From: Paramecium sonneborni
Lineage: Eukaryota > Ciliophora > Oligohymenophorea > Peniculida > Parameciidae
Assembly (NCBI GenBank): GCA_905182985.1
Contig: CAJJDN010000049.1
Location: 482,050-546,049 of the forward strand
DNA: 64,000 nucleotides
Direction of reading: 5' to 3'
The translations under genes and the position numbers were made by a program. Of this stretch, positions 11,555 to 23,750 are shown one piece after another (the first letter of the stretch is position 1; every line of letters begins with the position of its first letter). The notes beneath the pieces are model-generated. The model had not been told where the DNA came from and did no database searches. It saw only the letters and a program-made list of their open reading frames with translations.

Positions 11555-12556
11555 ATGAAATCTAATAAATTAGAGAAATACGAAAAGAAAGAGAAGTTAG
11601 GAGAAGGTACTTACGGAATAGTGTATAAAGCATTAGGTAAGTAAACTTTGTTTAGATTATATACTTAGATCGTAATACTAGTGAATATGTGGCATTAAAG
11701 AAAATTAGACTTGAGTCTGAAGAGGAAGGTATTCCAAGTACTGCAATTAGAGAGATCTCACTTCTTAAAGAATTGAATCATCCAAACATTGTTAAGTAAT
11801 TCTTGTTCTAATTAGATTAATGGAGGTGGTACATTCAAATAAGAAACTAGTACTGGTCTTTGAGTATGTTGAAATGGATCTTAAGAAATTCTTTGCTCAA
11901 TTCCCTAAAGAGAAAGGAATGGAACCACTCATTGTTAAAAGTTTCCTCTATTAACTTTTAAGAGGAATTTAAGCATGTCATTAATAAAAAATATTACACC
12001 GTGATCTCAAACCTTAAAATCTCTTGGTTTCAAAGGATGGCATACTCAAACTTGCAGATTTTGGATTAGCTAGAGCTAGTGGTATTCCAGTTAAAAGTTT
12101 CACTCATGAAGTTGTTACTTTATGGTATAGACCACCAGATGTCTTGTTAGGTTCTAAAAACTACAATACTTCTATTGATATATGGAGTGTTGGATGTATC
12201 TTCGCTGAAATGTCAAATCTTAAACCTCTTTTTGCTGGTAGCAATGAAACTGATTAATTAAAAAAGATATTCAGAGTCTTAGGAACTCCTAATCCTATTG
12301 TAATCTAATATCTATATTTTAGGATTATCCTAAATTGATCGATCTTCCAAACTGGAAACCTGAAAACTTTGAATAATATCCACCTGATGATTTGGCTAAG
12401 TTTTGCCCAAGACTAGATTAAGATGGCAAAGATTTATTAGTCAAAATGCTTAAAATCAACCCTGATTAAAGAATCACAGCTAAGGCTGCATGTGAACATC
12501 CCTTCTTTAAAGAATTACCAGAATAAGTTAAGAAATTATATGTTAACATCAAATGA
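11555..12556 (+). CDS. PSTAIRE cyclin-dependent kinase (CDK1/2-like)
   Basis: This 308-aa Ser/Thr kinase is essentially only a catalytic domain. The glycine loop GEGTYG carries the inhibitory Thr/Tyr pair (residues 19-20), Lys38 is the ATP lysine, and PSTAIRE (50-56) is the exact cyclin-binding helix of CDK1/2. HRDLKPQN, DFGLARA and the T-loop [10 protein letters not shown] are intact. The next motif reads RPPD where CDK1/2 have RAPE, a small departure also seen in transcriptional CDKs. Introns are 11637-11668 (32 nt), 11796-11815 (20 nt) and 12300-12322. Cell-cycle control is the expected role; the precise ortholog (CDK1, 2 or 5) cannot be decided by eye. Confidence 0.95.
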
Positions 12557-12750
12557 GATTTCATAAATCAAATATATATCAAATTTCATATGAATTTCTC
12601 ATTCGTCTTTTTAAAATTTAATATCTTTATTATTTCTATTTTCTCCTCATCTAACATTTATCAAATCCATAAATATTTTATAAAAAAATAAATATATAAA
12701 CAGTTTAAAAATACATTACTCCAAAATTTAAATATAATATTAATATATAT

Positions 12751-13755
12751 TCATTAGATACAAAAAGATTATGTTTTCATAAACTGTTGTGATACAATAC
12801 CTTTAAATAGTTCATTTAATTTCTCTACCTCTTAATTTCTTACTGAAATCAAATCTTCTCTAACCTAAACGTTTAAATCATAATTATACTCTGTCAATTT
12901 AAGATTTAATTTTAATCTCACTTTCCTCCTTCTCATAAAATCTTTTCAATTCTTACTTCAAGTCTTCATTCTCTTAGTTCATTAATAACACTTTATTCTC
13001 TAATTCACTCTATTAATATCTCCTCTTGTAATGACTTTCCTTGAATTATTATAATTTAACTATCTTTTACTATTAATCCTATATCACTTGCTTTAATTCC
13101 TCTAATTACTTATTTATTTCTATTCTGCTCAATCTCATTTCACTTTAAATTTTCTTTCTCTCACTTTTATAATTCTTCATCTCTTCCTTCAATTTCTTAT
13201 TCTCCATCTTTATTGGTTCCATAGCAAATAATAAATTATCTAGCTTTTAAATTTCACCTTTCAATTGCTTGCTATCAATCTCCCATTTCATTTTCTATTC
13301 TTCTTATTCACTCTATTTTTCTAAATGTAACGACTAAATTTATAATTTTCTTTTACATTCAAATTTTCATTATCCTTTCTTAAATGTAAAACCAAATCAC
13401 CTAGCTCTTATAAATCTCTCAATAAATCATCCCTTTCTTAAATCTATTTCTTCGATCTCTGAATCTCTTTTTCCTGATATTTCATTTGTTCTTAAAAAGC
13501 AACTCTTAACTGGGTAATATCTTCTGTCAAATTTTAATTTTGAATCTACAATTCTCCAATCGCTAAATCCTTCTTTAAAAATTCCACTTTTAATACTTCC
13601 ATCTTTACTCTATTTCAATATAATTATACCCTCTCTCTTTGCTCTTTCAATTAATTAATATAGTATTATTCCTACTCTATATGTTTTAACTCATTTATTC
13701 TTAGTTTATCTTAACTATTAATAAACTCCATAAATTTTCCTGTCGTTTATTGCAT
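12751..13755 (-). CDS. Coiled-coil protein of unknown function
   Basis: This protein of about 309 aa is almost entirely charged heptad repeats rich in Glu, Lys, Gln and Leu, ending VSQQFMKTQSFCIQ. Introns are 13603-13629 (AAG acceptor), 13334-13356 and 12865-12889; all three are needed to keep frame. The start at ATG 13755 is tentative. The same frame is open upstream but interrupted by TGA twice within 40 codons, so a longer first exon with an unrecognised splice is possible. No enzymatic or nucleotide motif is present. Structural or basal-body roles are common for such proteins, but nothing here proves one. Confidence 0.7.
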
Positions 13756-14633
13756 TAATAAATAAATTCAAAGATGCTCTTTAATTAATATATATCAATG
13801 AAATTAATTCATGATCATATTCAAGCTTTCATCATTTCAATCTCATCTAACTACTTATATTAATTATTAGAGCTATTTTAAATATGAAGATATAATTTAA
13901 ACTAAAAATTTATATAATTAAACTTAAAACCCTTTTATTTCTATATCTAAAATACAAATCATTATAATCACCTTCATTCTAAATTTCCTTAAACTTTAAA
14001 ATAAGTAAATTCTGAACTATTTTGATTTAATTAAAAATAAGCTCAAGTTATTAAACAAAAAATTCAATCTATAGACCATATTCAGGCTTTCAAATCTTAA
14101 AGCTTTTTATATTAGAGATAAACATACAATTGAATTCTCATTATTTCTTTATTGTTAGGAAAAAAATATTTTTTAATCATATAGATTACTTTTTTAAATT
14201 TGAATATAATATTATCAATCAAAATAAAAATAAAAATTTGATATAATTAAAGTTTTACTTTAAGAAACAAGACTTTTATCAGTTAATCAATTTAAATTAG
14301 AGAAAATTATTTTAAATAACCAATTAGGATAAAATAAGGGATTAGAGGAATAAATTTACAATTTTTTTATTGATTTTAAAGCTAAAATATATGAAAATTT
14401 AGAAAAACTAATCGAATTTAATATAGTTTTTCTAATATTTTATTACCAAGGAATATATATAGTATTTAGGTGGATTATCTTAATTATTAAATATTAATTA
14501 ATATAATACTTTTGCTATTTAGAAATACAAGTAATTAACCAGATAAGACTTTTAATAGTATTTATTTTATAATTAATTATATTATTAATTGAAAATCTAC
14601 TTGGTGAATATAAAATAGAATTAATTGATATTT
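13756..14633. other. Gene-poor AT-rich stretch
   Basis: These 878 bp lie between two minus-strand genes and contain no convincing gene. A 16-bp near-repeat (CATATTCA[A/G]GCTTTCA) occurs near 13817 and 14078. A 12-bp perfect hairpin lies at 14399-14435. Short open frames exist, but open frames of this size are expected by chance with one stop codon. Confidence 0.4.
14399..14435. repeat. Short inverted repeat (hairpin)
   Basis: TTAGAAAAACTA at 14399-14410 pairs perfectly with TAGTTTTTCTAA at 14424-14435, leaving a 13-nt loop. It lies in a gene-poor stretch just downstream of the LRRC9-like gene. It could be a terminator-like or RNA structure, or chance in AT-rich DNA. Confidence 0.35.
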
Positions 14634-17600
14634 TCATTTGCTAAAGATTCCATCAAAATTGATTGAACTTAATTTAACAGGAACTTTTGTATTAGGCTAC
14701 TATTAGATTTACATCGTAGGAAGGACAGCTTACCTATCAACTAACTCTAATCTCTCTCTTTCTTCTTGAGTGACTTCCTATAATAAAATAGATTGATTCA
14801 TATACTCTGCCATCCAAATAGAGTATAGTTGACAATTTCCTCAATACCATTTAGCGATAGCCAGGTCTTCGACTTAAAGAATTTCCAACTAATTCTAATT
14901 CTTTAAGTTATGTTAATGGGACTAAATGTTCAATGTCTGGTAGATCATTAATTCTATTTGAATTAGCAAATAAATGCTAGGTTTAATGAATTTAAAGATT
15001 ACCAATAATTTATATAATTTCTAAATATTCTAAAAATTCTTAAGACCGTTGCCATCTATCTTCAAACATCTAATAGGATTTGATCCTGCGAATGATTAAG
15101 GATCGAATTGCCTAACTTTGTTTTGATTTAAATCCAATTCTTTCAATTATTTTAAATTATCGAGGTAATCAACTCTAACTATTTCATTTTTTTCACATTT
15201 CATAATTTTTAATTCCCTAAGTAGACAAAATTATAATCCATTAAATTCTTTTAAACAATTTTATGAAATATCTAAAATTTATAATTATTAACATCCATTC
15301 AATCCTTTTTTTTAATTAATATCATTAGGGCAAAGAAGAGTATCAATTTTATTTGAAGCAAGTATCAAAATCTTTAATTAAGGTAAGAAGCCAAGCATTT
15401 TAGTAGAAGTAAATAAATTATGACTTAAATCTAATTCAACAAGTTATGGAAATTATTAAGCATTGAAAACATCATCAAAATCTCTAAGTTCACAATTTTA
15501 TAAGCATAATTCAGTTATTTTATTGGCTGGTTATCCTTACAATCTAGAATGTAAAATTTCTTCTGTTAATCTACCTGTATAAAGATTTTTAGCCATTTAT
15601 TATTCTGAGGCTTCAATTGAAATACCATCTAAAACCTTAAGTTTAGGTATAACATAAAGAACATATGCTCTATAATTTGTATCTCTAGCAAATGGATTTC
15701 CAGAAAGATCTAAAATGATTAGTTTTTGTAAATGTTTAATATTATTGATTTCCTTTTAATTTGTTATATTATTATTTCCTAAATAAATTTCCATAAGACT
15801 TTTGAGATCTGGAAAATCTCTGAGATGAAGTATTGCATTATCTTCCAATGACAATTACATCAAGTTTATTAGATTTGAGATTCCTTCTATTATTGATATT
15901 CTATTTCCTCCTAATTCTAGCTTCTTTAAATACTACATATTATCTAACTCTTAAATTTATATAATAGAATTCTTTTCTAAATTTAATTCTTCCAACAGAA
16001 CTGAATCTTGAATTGAAGTAATCTAAGTAATTTTATTATGACCAAGATTCAAATGTCTTAATTGAACTAAACCTTCTAATCCCTTCATACTACTTAATTT
16101 TTAATGAGTGATCATTACTGATTAAATGTTTTACTTCCAATCCATTTAAACTTTACTAAATGTTTAAAGCATGGCAGTTGTAATTAATTGTTTTTGATTT
16201 GTACTTTTCTCTTTATCTTCATCAGTTACTGGTAAATGATCCAGAAATGCCAAGTTATTTAAAATCATAACTATTTCTTTTCTTGTTTCTTTATACTCAT
16301 TAAGTGGATTAAATACAACACATAAATACTTTAATTATGAATTATATTTAAGTAAAGCAATTTAATCGATATCTTAAATATTATTATGAGTTAAATCCAA
16401 TACTTCTAAACTATTTAAATGTTATAATCCATTTAAATTACATATCTCATTATGTGATAAATCTAATCTAACCAAATTTGGTAACTCATTCAAACCAGTT
16501 ATTGTACTTATTTTATTATAACTTAATATCAACGTGTGAAATTATCCTTTTACAAAAGTAATATCTTATACACAACAATTACTTAAATTTAGAAATTATG
16601 TCTAGTTTTTAAGAATATCATTTAAATTAGGGGTGCCAACCAGATTTGGATTCAACTCATATAAAGTTGATCTACTAAGACAATATTTAAAATAATTTAT
16701 TAAAGCTGGCTTTAAAGAGGCACATTCTGATCTATCTAAATCTTATGCTTTAAGTTCATAAGTAGGATATTCTTCTAAATTTTCAAATTAATAAGTATTC
16801 AAATCATCTGCCAATTAATTATACATATCATTGATACTTTCCTTTTATTAATTAATATTAGCAGGAGTAATGAAATCATCCTCTTCTTATTCGAGAACTC
16901 CTAAAGAATAACCAAAATCAGCAATTTTATTTTGTAATGGAGATTGCATAACATATTCAAATTCTGCAAAATATTCAGGTAATACTAAATTGTTATCTAA
17001 AACAAACCATAATTTATGTTTTGGATCATTCTCCATTACTCTATAAACAGTGTATTCATCTTAATATTATCTACCATCAATTGATTATTTTTAAAACATC
17101 TCACTCCAAGGTTGTTCTGGATTAAAATAAGGATATTTAGAATCTGGAACAGACTTAATCATCAACACTTTACAAATAAGTAACACTCCAGGAGGAATCA
17201 CATTATACTTTTAATAGAACAATCTAATATATATATATAATTATCAATATATTACCTTCTTTTTATAAATCTTTTATTTAACTTTTAATTATGTTCTTAT
17301 CCATTCAAAATATATTAAATTCTTGATGCATCTGCTCCCAAAATACTATTTACTAATGGTGTGTAAGCACTTAAACCAATTTATTTAGATTCCTTTAAAA
17401 TAATTAATATTTTAATTTACTTAACAACCTCTAAATCCTTCCTCAATCACATTATAAATTTCAGATTAAAAATTAGGATCTACACCATAAAATAAATATT
17501 CTAATGACTTCTTGTGACTTTGATTTGATACATCTACCAATGATTCCATTTTTTCTTCAAATTTATTTCGAATAAACTTATTGTGTATTCTTACTACTCT

Positions 17601-18721
17601 CTTTATTTATATATCTTTAATTCCATATTTAGCCATATTCTCAGAATGAAATCTTGAATTTATAAGGTCAACACAAGATACATACCATTTCTCATTTGTT
17701 TTTCCTTCTTCTAATCTAATATTCCCTCCTGTTTCTAATTCTGTTATCAATTTATGTATGCTTTAATTGCAATATTCATAAACCTTCTTTTTTATGCTAT
17801 TATAAATATCATTTTAATTCTCATATTCTTCTTATTTATTCTCTAATAATTATTGTCTATCTTTATCTGCTTCTTATGCTAATTTTATATTTAAATTAGA
17901 TATATCCTCACACAAAGAATCTGTTTTTATTTTCTTCCCTTTTTTCAATAGTTTGCATAAAGTTGAAAATGTCCTTTACATTGTTTTTATTCTCATATTA
18001 TAATACATTTTCTTTTTCATAAAAGTACCTTCAGCAAAAGTTTTCTATTCATCTGATATTATTAGAGTATCTAATTTGAATATATTTCTCAAATGATAAA
18101 GGACATATGTCTAGTAATTACAAAGGTTGCAAATAGGATTATCACCAAAATGAGGATCATAAAATGCTAATACTCTTAGGTTTGGTAAACGATTTAAATT
18201 TAAAGCTTCTTTAAAACTACATATTTTATTTCCGCTAATATTCAAATCATGTAAATTTTTTAATTTGTCTAGAGATGTTCTCAAATAACTTATTTGATTA
18301 GCTGCTAACCATAATTATTTCAAATTAACTAAATTTTCTAAATTTTGAATTGCATCAATTTTATTATCACAAAGCCATAAAGTTTCTAACTTTACTAGAT
18401 TTTCTAATCCTTCAAGTTTTTAGATTGCATTATGAGAAATATAAATTGATTTTATATTTACAACTCCCTTTAGTCCACCTAATTTAGTTATTGAATTCTC
18501 ATTCAAATTTAATTCCTCTAATTTTGTCAAATCATCCAATCCCTTCCATTTAATAAATCAATTAATACTTCAATTGCTGCAATCCCTACATTTATAAGAG
18601 TCAAAGATTTCAAATTTTTGAATGCTTAAATAACATTCATTCTCCCAAAATCTTCAAGAGTAAGCTCAATTCTCTCTATTTTATCTAAGTGATTCCATTC
18701 CTTATCAGTGAACCCATTCAT
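14634..18721 (-). CDS. LRRC9: LRRC9-like ciliary leucine-rich-repeat protein
   Basis: This 1,315-aa protein has three regions. About six SDS22-type LRRs occupy residues 45-200 (pattern LxxLxxLxLxxNxI, as in LVNLKQLWLAANQI). A middle region follows, and a second, larger LRR array runs from about residue 690 to the C-terminus, ending LYLDGR then EVTQEERERL, the usual SDS22 cap. The middle contains FYGVDPNFQSEI and, near its end, LWFVLDNNLVLPEYFAEF, which look like the edges of an ADP-ribosyltransferase (PARP-like) fold. That layout matches vertebrate LRRC9. Introns are 18543-18568, 17393-17420 (both AAG), 17224-17255, 14977-15002 and 14778-14805. LRRC9 is associated with ciliated species; its molecular function is not settled. 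Confidence 0.78.
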
Positions 18722-20253
18722 AGTTTTCTACAGATTAATATATTCTTACTATAATTTCCATTTTCCCACTGTCCCCTTTCTTTTTCTCTTCTTATTACAT
18801 TATTTATTATTATATATTTTTGAGATTTTTGCAACTTTAAAAAAATATATATATTCAATATTAATATTTGATCAATATTCATTTACTTGATAGATCAGAC
18901 CCTAAAATATTTTTGGCTTTATATTTCTAATAAATATTAAGAATTCTAAATTGCCCTTTTCTCTATTATTACTTTATTCAGATCATACAGTCAATTTACA
19001 ATCAAACTTTCAGAATTTGATAAATAATAATGATCCTTTGTTCCAGGTATTGATGGAAATTTAATTGGGATTAAATTTTTCATTGCCAATGTTAATTATT
19101 ATTATTATTAATATTATTATTAATCATACTATTATAAACATAAATATGCTTATTATTTTCAGCTTAATAATTTAATGATTCTCTTTAGCAACTAAGGTCA
19201 AGAAAATATTAGTTTAACTGTTTTATGATGCTTATTAGTCTTCTTCTATATCAACTATTATTGCTTTATCTCACAAAATTAATTTAATTAGTTTTTACTT
19301 CAGGTAATTTTTGTGCACTTCATTATCTATTGTAAAATTTTATTAGATCTCATTCTCAATCTTCTCTTGATTTTCAATGATTTCTATTAATCAAAATTGT
19401 TATTTTAATCTTTTGCATTTATTGTAATACATTATTATTTAATACTGCTGATTCTTCAATATAAACCATTTTATTTATCATCATTTTTAAATATGGCTTA
19501 AATTGCATCTACTTCTACTTTTTCTTATAGTCTCTAATGATATGTAATTTTTCTACATAAAAACTTTATTTACCTTTAAAAATTGCTAGCCATGTATCAT
19601 AATTTGTTCTTTCTAAAGTAAAGACTTAACTGAGCCATTAAAAATTTAAGAGCTTTTATAGCAAATTGATACGATTAGTATTAGAAATTTATTGAATATG
19701 TATTTACATAATATTAATAATGAAAAAACGAATAAATAAACTATTTTAGTTTTTGTAATTCCTTTTATTTTAAAATCAATTCTATCTGATACTATTTATA
19801 TTAAACCATCTTGGTTCTGTAAAAAAGTAAGTTCTTATCAATAAAGTAATAGTTTTCTTTAATAATGAAACCATAATTTTTAGATATCTTGTTGAATTTA
19901 TATAATATAATATAGTTATGTTGAGTTAAGTAAATTTAACTTACTAATAAATCTACAATATTTCTTATTTAGAAACCAATAAATTACATAATTGAAGATT
20001 TATAAAGGTTAGTATCAAACTATTAATTGTATGAGATATTTTAGAAAATATTTTTATATTAAGAAGAAAAGCACTAAAAATTAGATAGCAAAAGTATAAG
20101 TAATAAATAAAAAATAAGTAAGAGTTAATTGTAACAAAAATTGAGTTAATATAAAAATATAATGATATTGGAGTTATTTCACTATGTTTGGGTATTTAGC
20201 GAATAAAATTTATCGTTTTTTAATGTAATATTTTAATATAAATCTTTAGGAAA
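18722..20253. other. Long gene-poor region with coding-like fragments on the minus strand
   Basis: This is the largest gap in the window, 1,532 bp. Between about 19200 and 19720 on the minus strand several short stretches look protein-coding (for example NYDTWLAIFK and VEVDAIQAIFKNDD), but they lie in different frames and no set of standard 20-38 nt introns joins them without TGA. A decayed gene is the simplest reading. The rest (18740-19190, 19720-20250) is plain AT-rich sequence in which I see nothing. Confidence 0.35.
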
Positions 20254-21065
20254 ATGAGTAATAGTTAACAAGAATTCTTTGAGTATATGAGTGAGACATT
20301 ATAGACATCTTAAGAAGGACTTAAAGAGATGCAAAAATCGAACCCATAAAGTAAGAAGAAAATTGTAATATATTTTAAGATTTCCAAAAGTTAATGGAGA
20401 AGATGAAGCGCAGAATGAGAAGAGAGAAGGCAAAATAAAGAAAATAGAAGGATGATATAGAAATAGTGCAGAGTAGTAAGAAAATAAAGAGAAAGAAATA
20501 AGATGATGATCCATTAAGAGAGAATGACAAGAAAACAATATAAATGATAAGAAATAGAATCAGTGCATAAAATTCAAGAGATAGAAAGAAGCAATATTTA
20601 TAACAATTAGAGAATTAGGCTTAGAAAGAATTAAACTATAATAGAGAATTGAGAAAATAATTGTAAGAATTGTAAGGAAGTAATGAAAAATTGAGAAATA
20701 AGAGTTAAAAAATAAGAGATTAATTATCTATACTCTAATAATTAGGTCGTTGTTCGAGATTAGGGAAGATAGGTCTCGCTCTTTTGACTCTTGTCTCAGT
20801 ATTTTCAGTAATCTCTTAAAAGGAAACTTAATAAACAATATCTTCTCCTCTTGTTAAAGAAGAAGAATTATCAAGTGAGAGTGCAATGGTACCAATAAAT
20901 TATGAGAAATCATACTCAGTAATTGATACTAATACATTTTTTGAAGAAGAAAAAATAGAAGTTGGTATATCAGAAGAATCTGGAAATTGTTATCATTAAT
21001 TATTACCGAATTCTTTGTATCGGTTGAATTCACAAATAGATTACAATTATCTGCATTAAAATTGA
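20254..21065 (+). CDS. bZIP transcription factor with transmembrane segment (ATF6/CREB3/bZIP28-like layout)
   Basis: This 261-aa protein has an intron at 20365-20390 (AAG acceptor). A highly basic N-terminal half leads into a canonical bZIP: MIRNRISAQNSRDRKK (about 89-104), with the invariant Asn and Arg of NxxxAxxSR, then a leucine-zipper coiled coil to about residue 150. Immediately after, IGLALLTLVSVFSVI (about 164-178) is a short hydrophobic helix followed by an acidic, Ser/Glu-rich C-terminal region of about 80 residues. bZIP directly followed by one membrane helix is the layout of ATF6, CREB3 and plant bZIP17/28, which sit in the ER membrane and are cleaved on stress. That role is inference; no S1P cleavage site is evident in the C-terminal part. 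Confidence 0.85.
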
Positions 21066-21125
21066 AAAACTTATTTTGAGTTTATGTATATTATAATGAG
21101 AGTAATTATATTAACAAATTAAACA

Positions 21126-22976
21126 TCATATTGATCTCTCTTTTGGTTATTTATATTATAAACCAAGAATTCTATAAACATCAATTTCTTCTTCACAAGG
21201 AATTACTTCTCCTTTCCATAATTTTTTATTGTGACTACCCCTTTAAGTTGGATAAAGACCATGATCACTAAGACTATATCCAATTTTTTAAGCCCATAAT
21301 CTCATACTTCTATTATATTAATCAGAACCAGTGAAATACAAAACAGCACAACCATACTGTTCTTTTGGATATAATTTTAAATCAATTCTTCGATGAATTC
21401 CTTAATTATTAATTCTTCCTATCCCCATATATGATTCACTATCATGTTCTCCTTTTTTAGGTAATGTAAGATGATGAGTAAGTAATTTACCTTCTAAACG
21501 TTAAATCAAATTCATTAAAAAACCATCACTATTCTTTCCATCGCATCTTGTTATTAATATATCCATATCTCCACAACTTTCCTTCTCTCTTCTATATGAA
21601 CCACAAGCAGTAGCTTTATATAATCCAGGTACTCCACTTAAATCATCTATTTCTCTCTTTACTATTTCATATATTATTGTTGCTTCATCTCTTGATATAC
21701 GTTACTCTAATTCTTCGACTAATTTTAAACAAACCTATTAATTTTATGTTAACAAATGTTGATTTTTTCTTAAATCATCTAATGTTTTTATTCCTTTAAA
21801 ATAAAATGTAGTCGCAGTTGTTGGTCCTATTCCCCAAACTCTACTTAATTAAGTTATTGCTATATTCTTTTCTTAACCTTATAATTTTTAAACCTTCAAT
21901 AATGAACCTGTCTAAATGATCTCAATTATTTTCTTTTTTATCTTATCTCCTATCGTTGGCATCTCTTTTAAATCATCACTTGATTTTATCGGAAATGTTA
22001 ATGATTTTATATAACCAATAGCCTTTCGATAAGCTATACATCTACCTTTATCTTTTTCATTTGTATAAATTTTTAGCAACTTTTCTAATTCCTCTATAAT
22101 CTAATTATTAAAACACTTTTAGTTAGATCCAGCATCACAAATAAAAAATTCCCTTTTATTTTCCCAAAATTATTATTATTATTTAGATCCTGGATTATAT
22201 TGTTTTGTCTCTTTTAATTAAGCATTAATTAATGGCTATTCTATATTCACTATTGCCTTTCCCATATCTAATCCTTATAAAATATCTATTTATGGTTTAC
22301 GAACTTCTGTTATTTAACATTCTTCATCTCCATAAAATTTATTCTAATTAAAAATATCATGTTCTTCTTTTTTTAAAATTTAAATATTATCTAATAAGAA
22401 TTCATAACCATCATCTATTTAATGATGATAATTATCAAGATCTTTATCATATTCATAATCTAACATATAACGATGCTCCTTCAATATTTATCTTTTAAAT
22501 TCAATTTTACGTTTCTCATGCTTTTCTCTCAATTCTGGTTTCATTATTGTATATTCTCCACTTTCTATATCTATTTAATCTTATTCATCTTCTTTTAATG
22601 GAACTACCTTTCCTATAGATTCAATGAATACAAATTTTGTATCTGTTTTTTAAGGACTAGATATTTCTTATTTTTTCTATATTTCTTAAAATAATTGAAA
22701 TTTGTTAAAATCTAACAGCTTTTTGGCTTATAAAGATTAAGAAATCCAATCTGCATTAATGAACTATTAACGATACTATTCAAAGTTTAAATTCATTTTT
22801 TGTAGTTATTTCTGACAAGATTCTAATGTAGCATCAGAACCAACAATCATTATTGTTTGAGAGTTTAGAACCATCTTACCTTCATGTTATTCTATTAAAT
22901 TACGCAAAGTTTTAATTCTGTTATTGGTTAGATTGACAGTAGGAAGAGGAAACATAAAAGAAATTGATTTGAACAT
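21126..22976 (-). CDS. Family X DNA polymerase with BRCT domain (Pol lambda-like)
   Basis: This 616-aa protein has no introns. A BRCT domain occupies about residues 8-95 (FPLPTVNLTN, then ADWISQSL). After a 170-residue acidic linker comes the beta-like polymerase: 8-kDa lyase region with DDLKEMPTIG (helix-hairpin-helix), SRVWGIGPTTA (second HhH), then GSYRREKESCGDMDILI with the first two catalytic Asp, and HRRIDLKLYP with the third. FTGSDQYNRSMR and the end LGLQYKQPKER match Pol lambda. It fills short gaps during non-homologous end joining. In Paramecium, end joining repairs the thousands of breaks made when internal eliminated sequences are excised; a part for this copy in that process is inference. 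The gene is convergent with the bZIP gene (60 bp between stops). Confidence 0.95.
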
Positions 22977-23082
22977 GATAATATTTCTTAAAATAAATTT
23001 AATTAAGATTATAATCATATAATGAGTGATTCTTTAACATCATTAGTAAGCAAATCCTTGGGTTATTCCTTGATGTCTAATT

Positions 23083-23631
23083 TCATGTTAAAGGAATACT
23101 TGTAAGAATTGAAATCAAGTAATGGACTGTGCCAACTGTGATCACATAGAACAAGTTTTCAACTAAATAAAATATTATTTTCTTTATTTTTTCATGACTT
23201 GTAAATTTACAATCTGTTGCATCTTCCTCAGTTAATCCTTCTTCCATTATCAAAAGATTAAATGCATATGCTAATCGAATTATTATTAATGCATAAATAG
23301 TATAATTGTATTTTTGGAATCGTCTTATTGAAGTGTATTTAATTGCTAAATATAAAATAGCTGTAGCTCCCCAAAACAAAATGTCACTGATGATATTTAG
23401 TAAGTATAGTATACGTATCTTCTGACATCCTAATTTTGACATATAATAAATTGAATAACTAAAATTCATTGTGTAATAAATCTAAAAACCATTATTCGAA
23501 AATCTTACTGAAGTCAAAACATATGCTATCAATATGCAAATTGAGGTCCTTTAAAAAACACGTTCAAATCTAACTAATCTTGATATTGGATGATCAATTT
23601 CAAATTAAACAACACTATTATTATTATTCAT
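23083..23631 (-). CDS. Small multi-spanning membrane protein, unknown
   Basis: A protein of about 173-182 aa with three or four hydrophobic helices, for example ILFWGATAILYLAIKY and YTIYALIIIRLAYAFNLLI. A 27-nt GTA...TAG segment (23482-23508) may be an in-frame intron. The start at ATG 23631 is the first in frame. The same frame continues upstream as a hydrophobic stretch but is cut by TGA just before this ATG. Other visible features are a loop with EEGLTEEDATDC and the end VHYLISILTSIPLT. No family is recognised. Confidence 0.65.
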
Positions 23632-23750
23632 ATTAATCAAAACTAATCAAGTAACAATAATTCCTATCTCTATAGTAAAAACCAATAAAGATAATATAGA
23701 TCTATAACATATATATAAATTCAAGATTCTTAACCATTTTATAATTTTAC

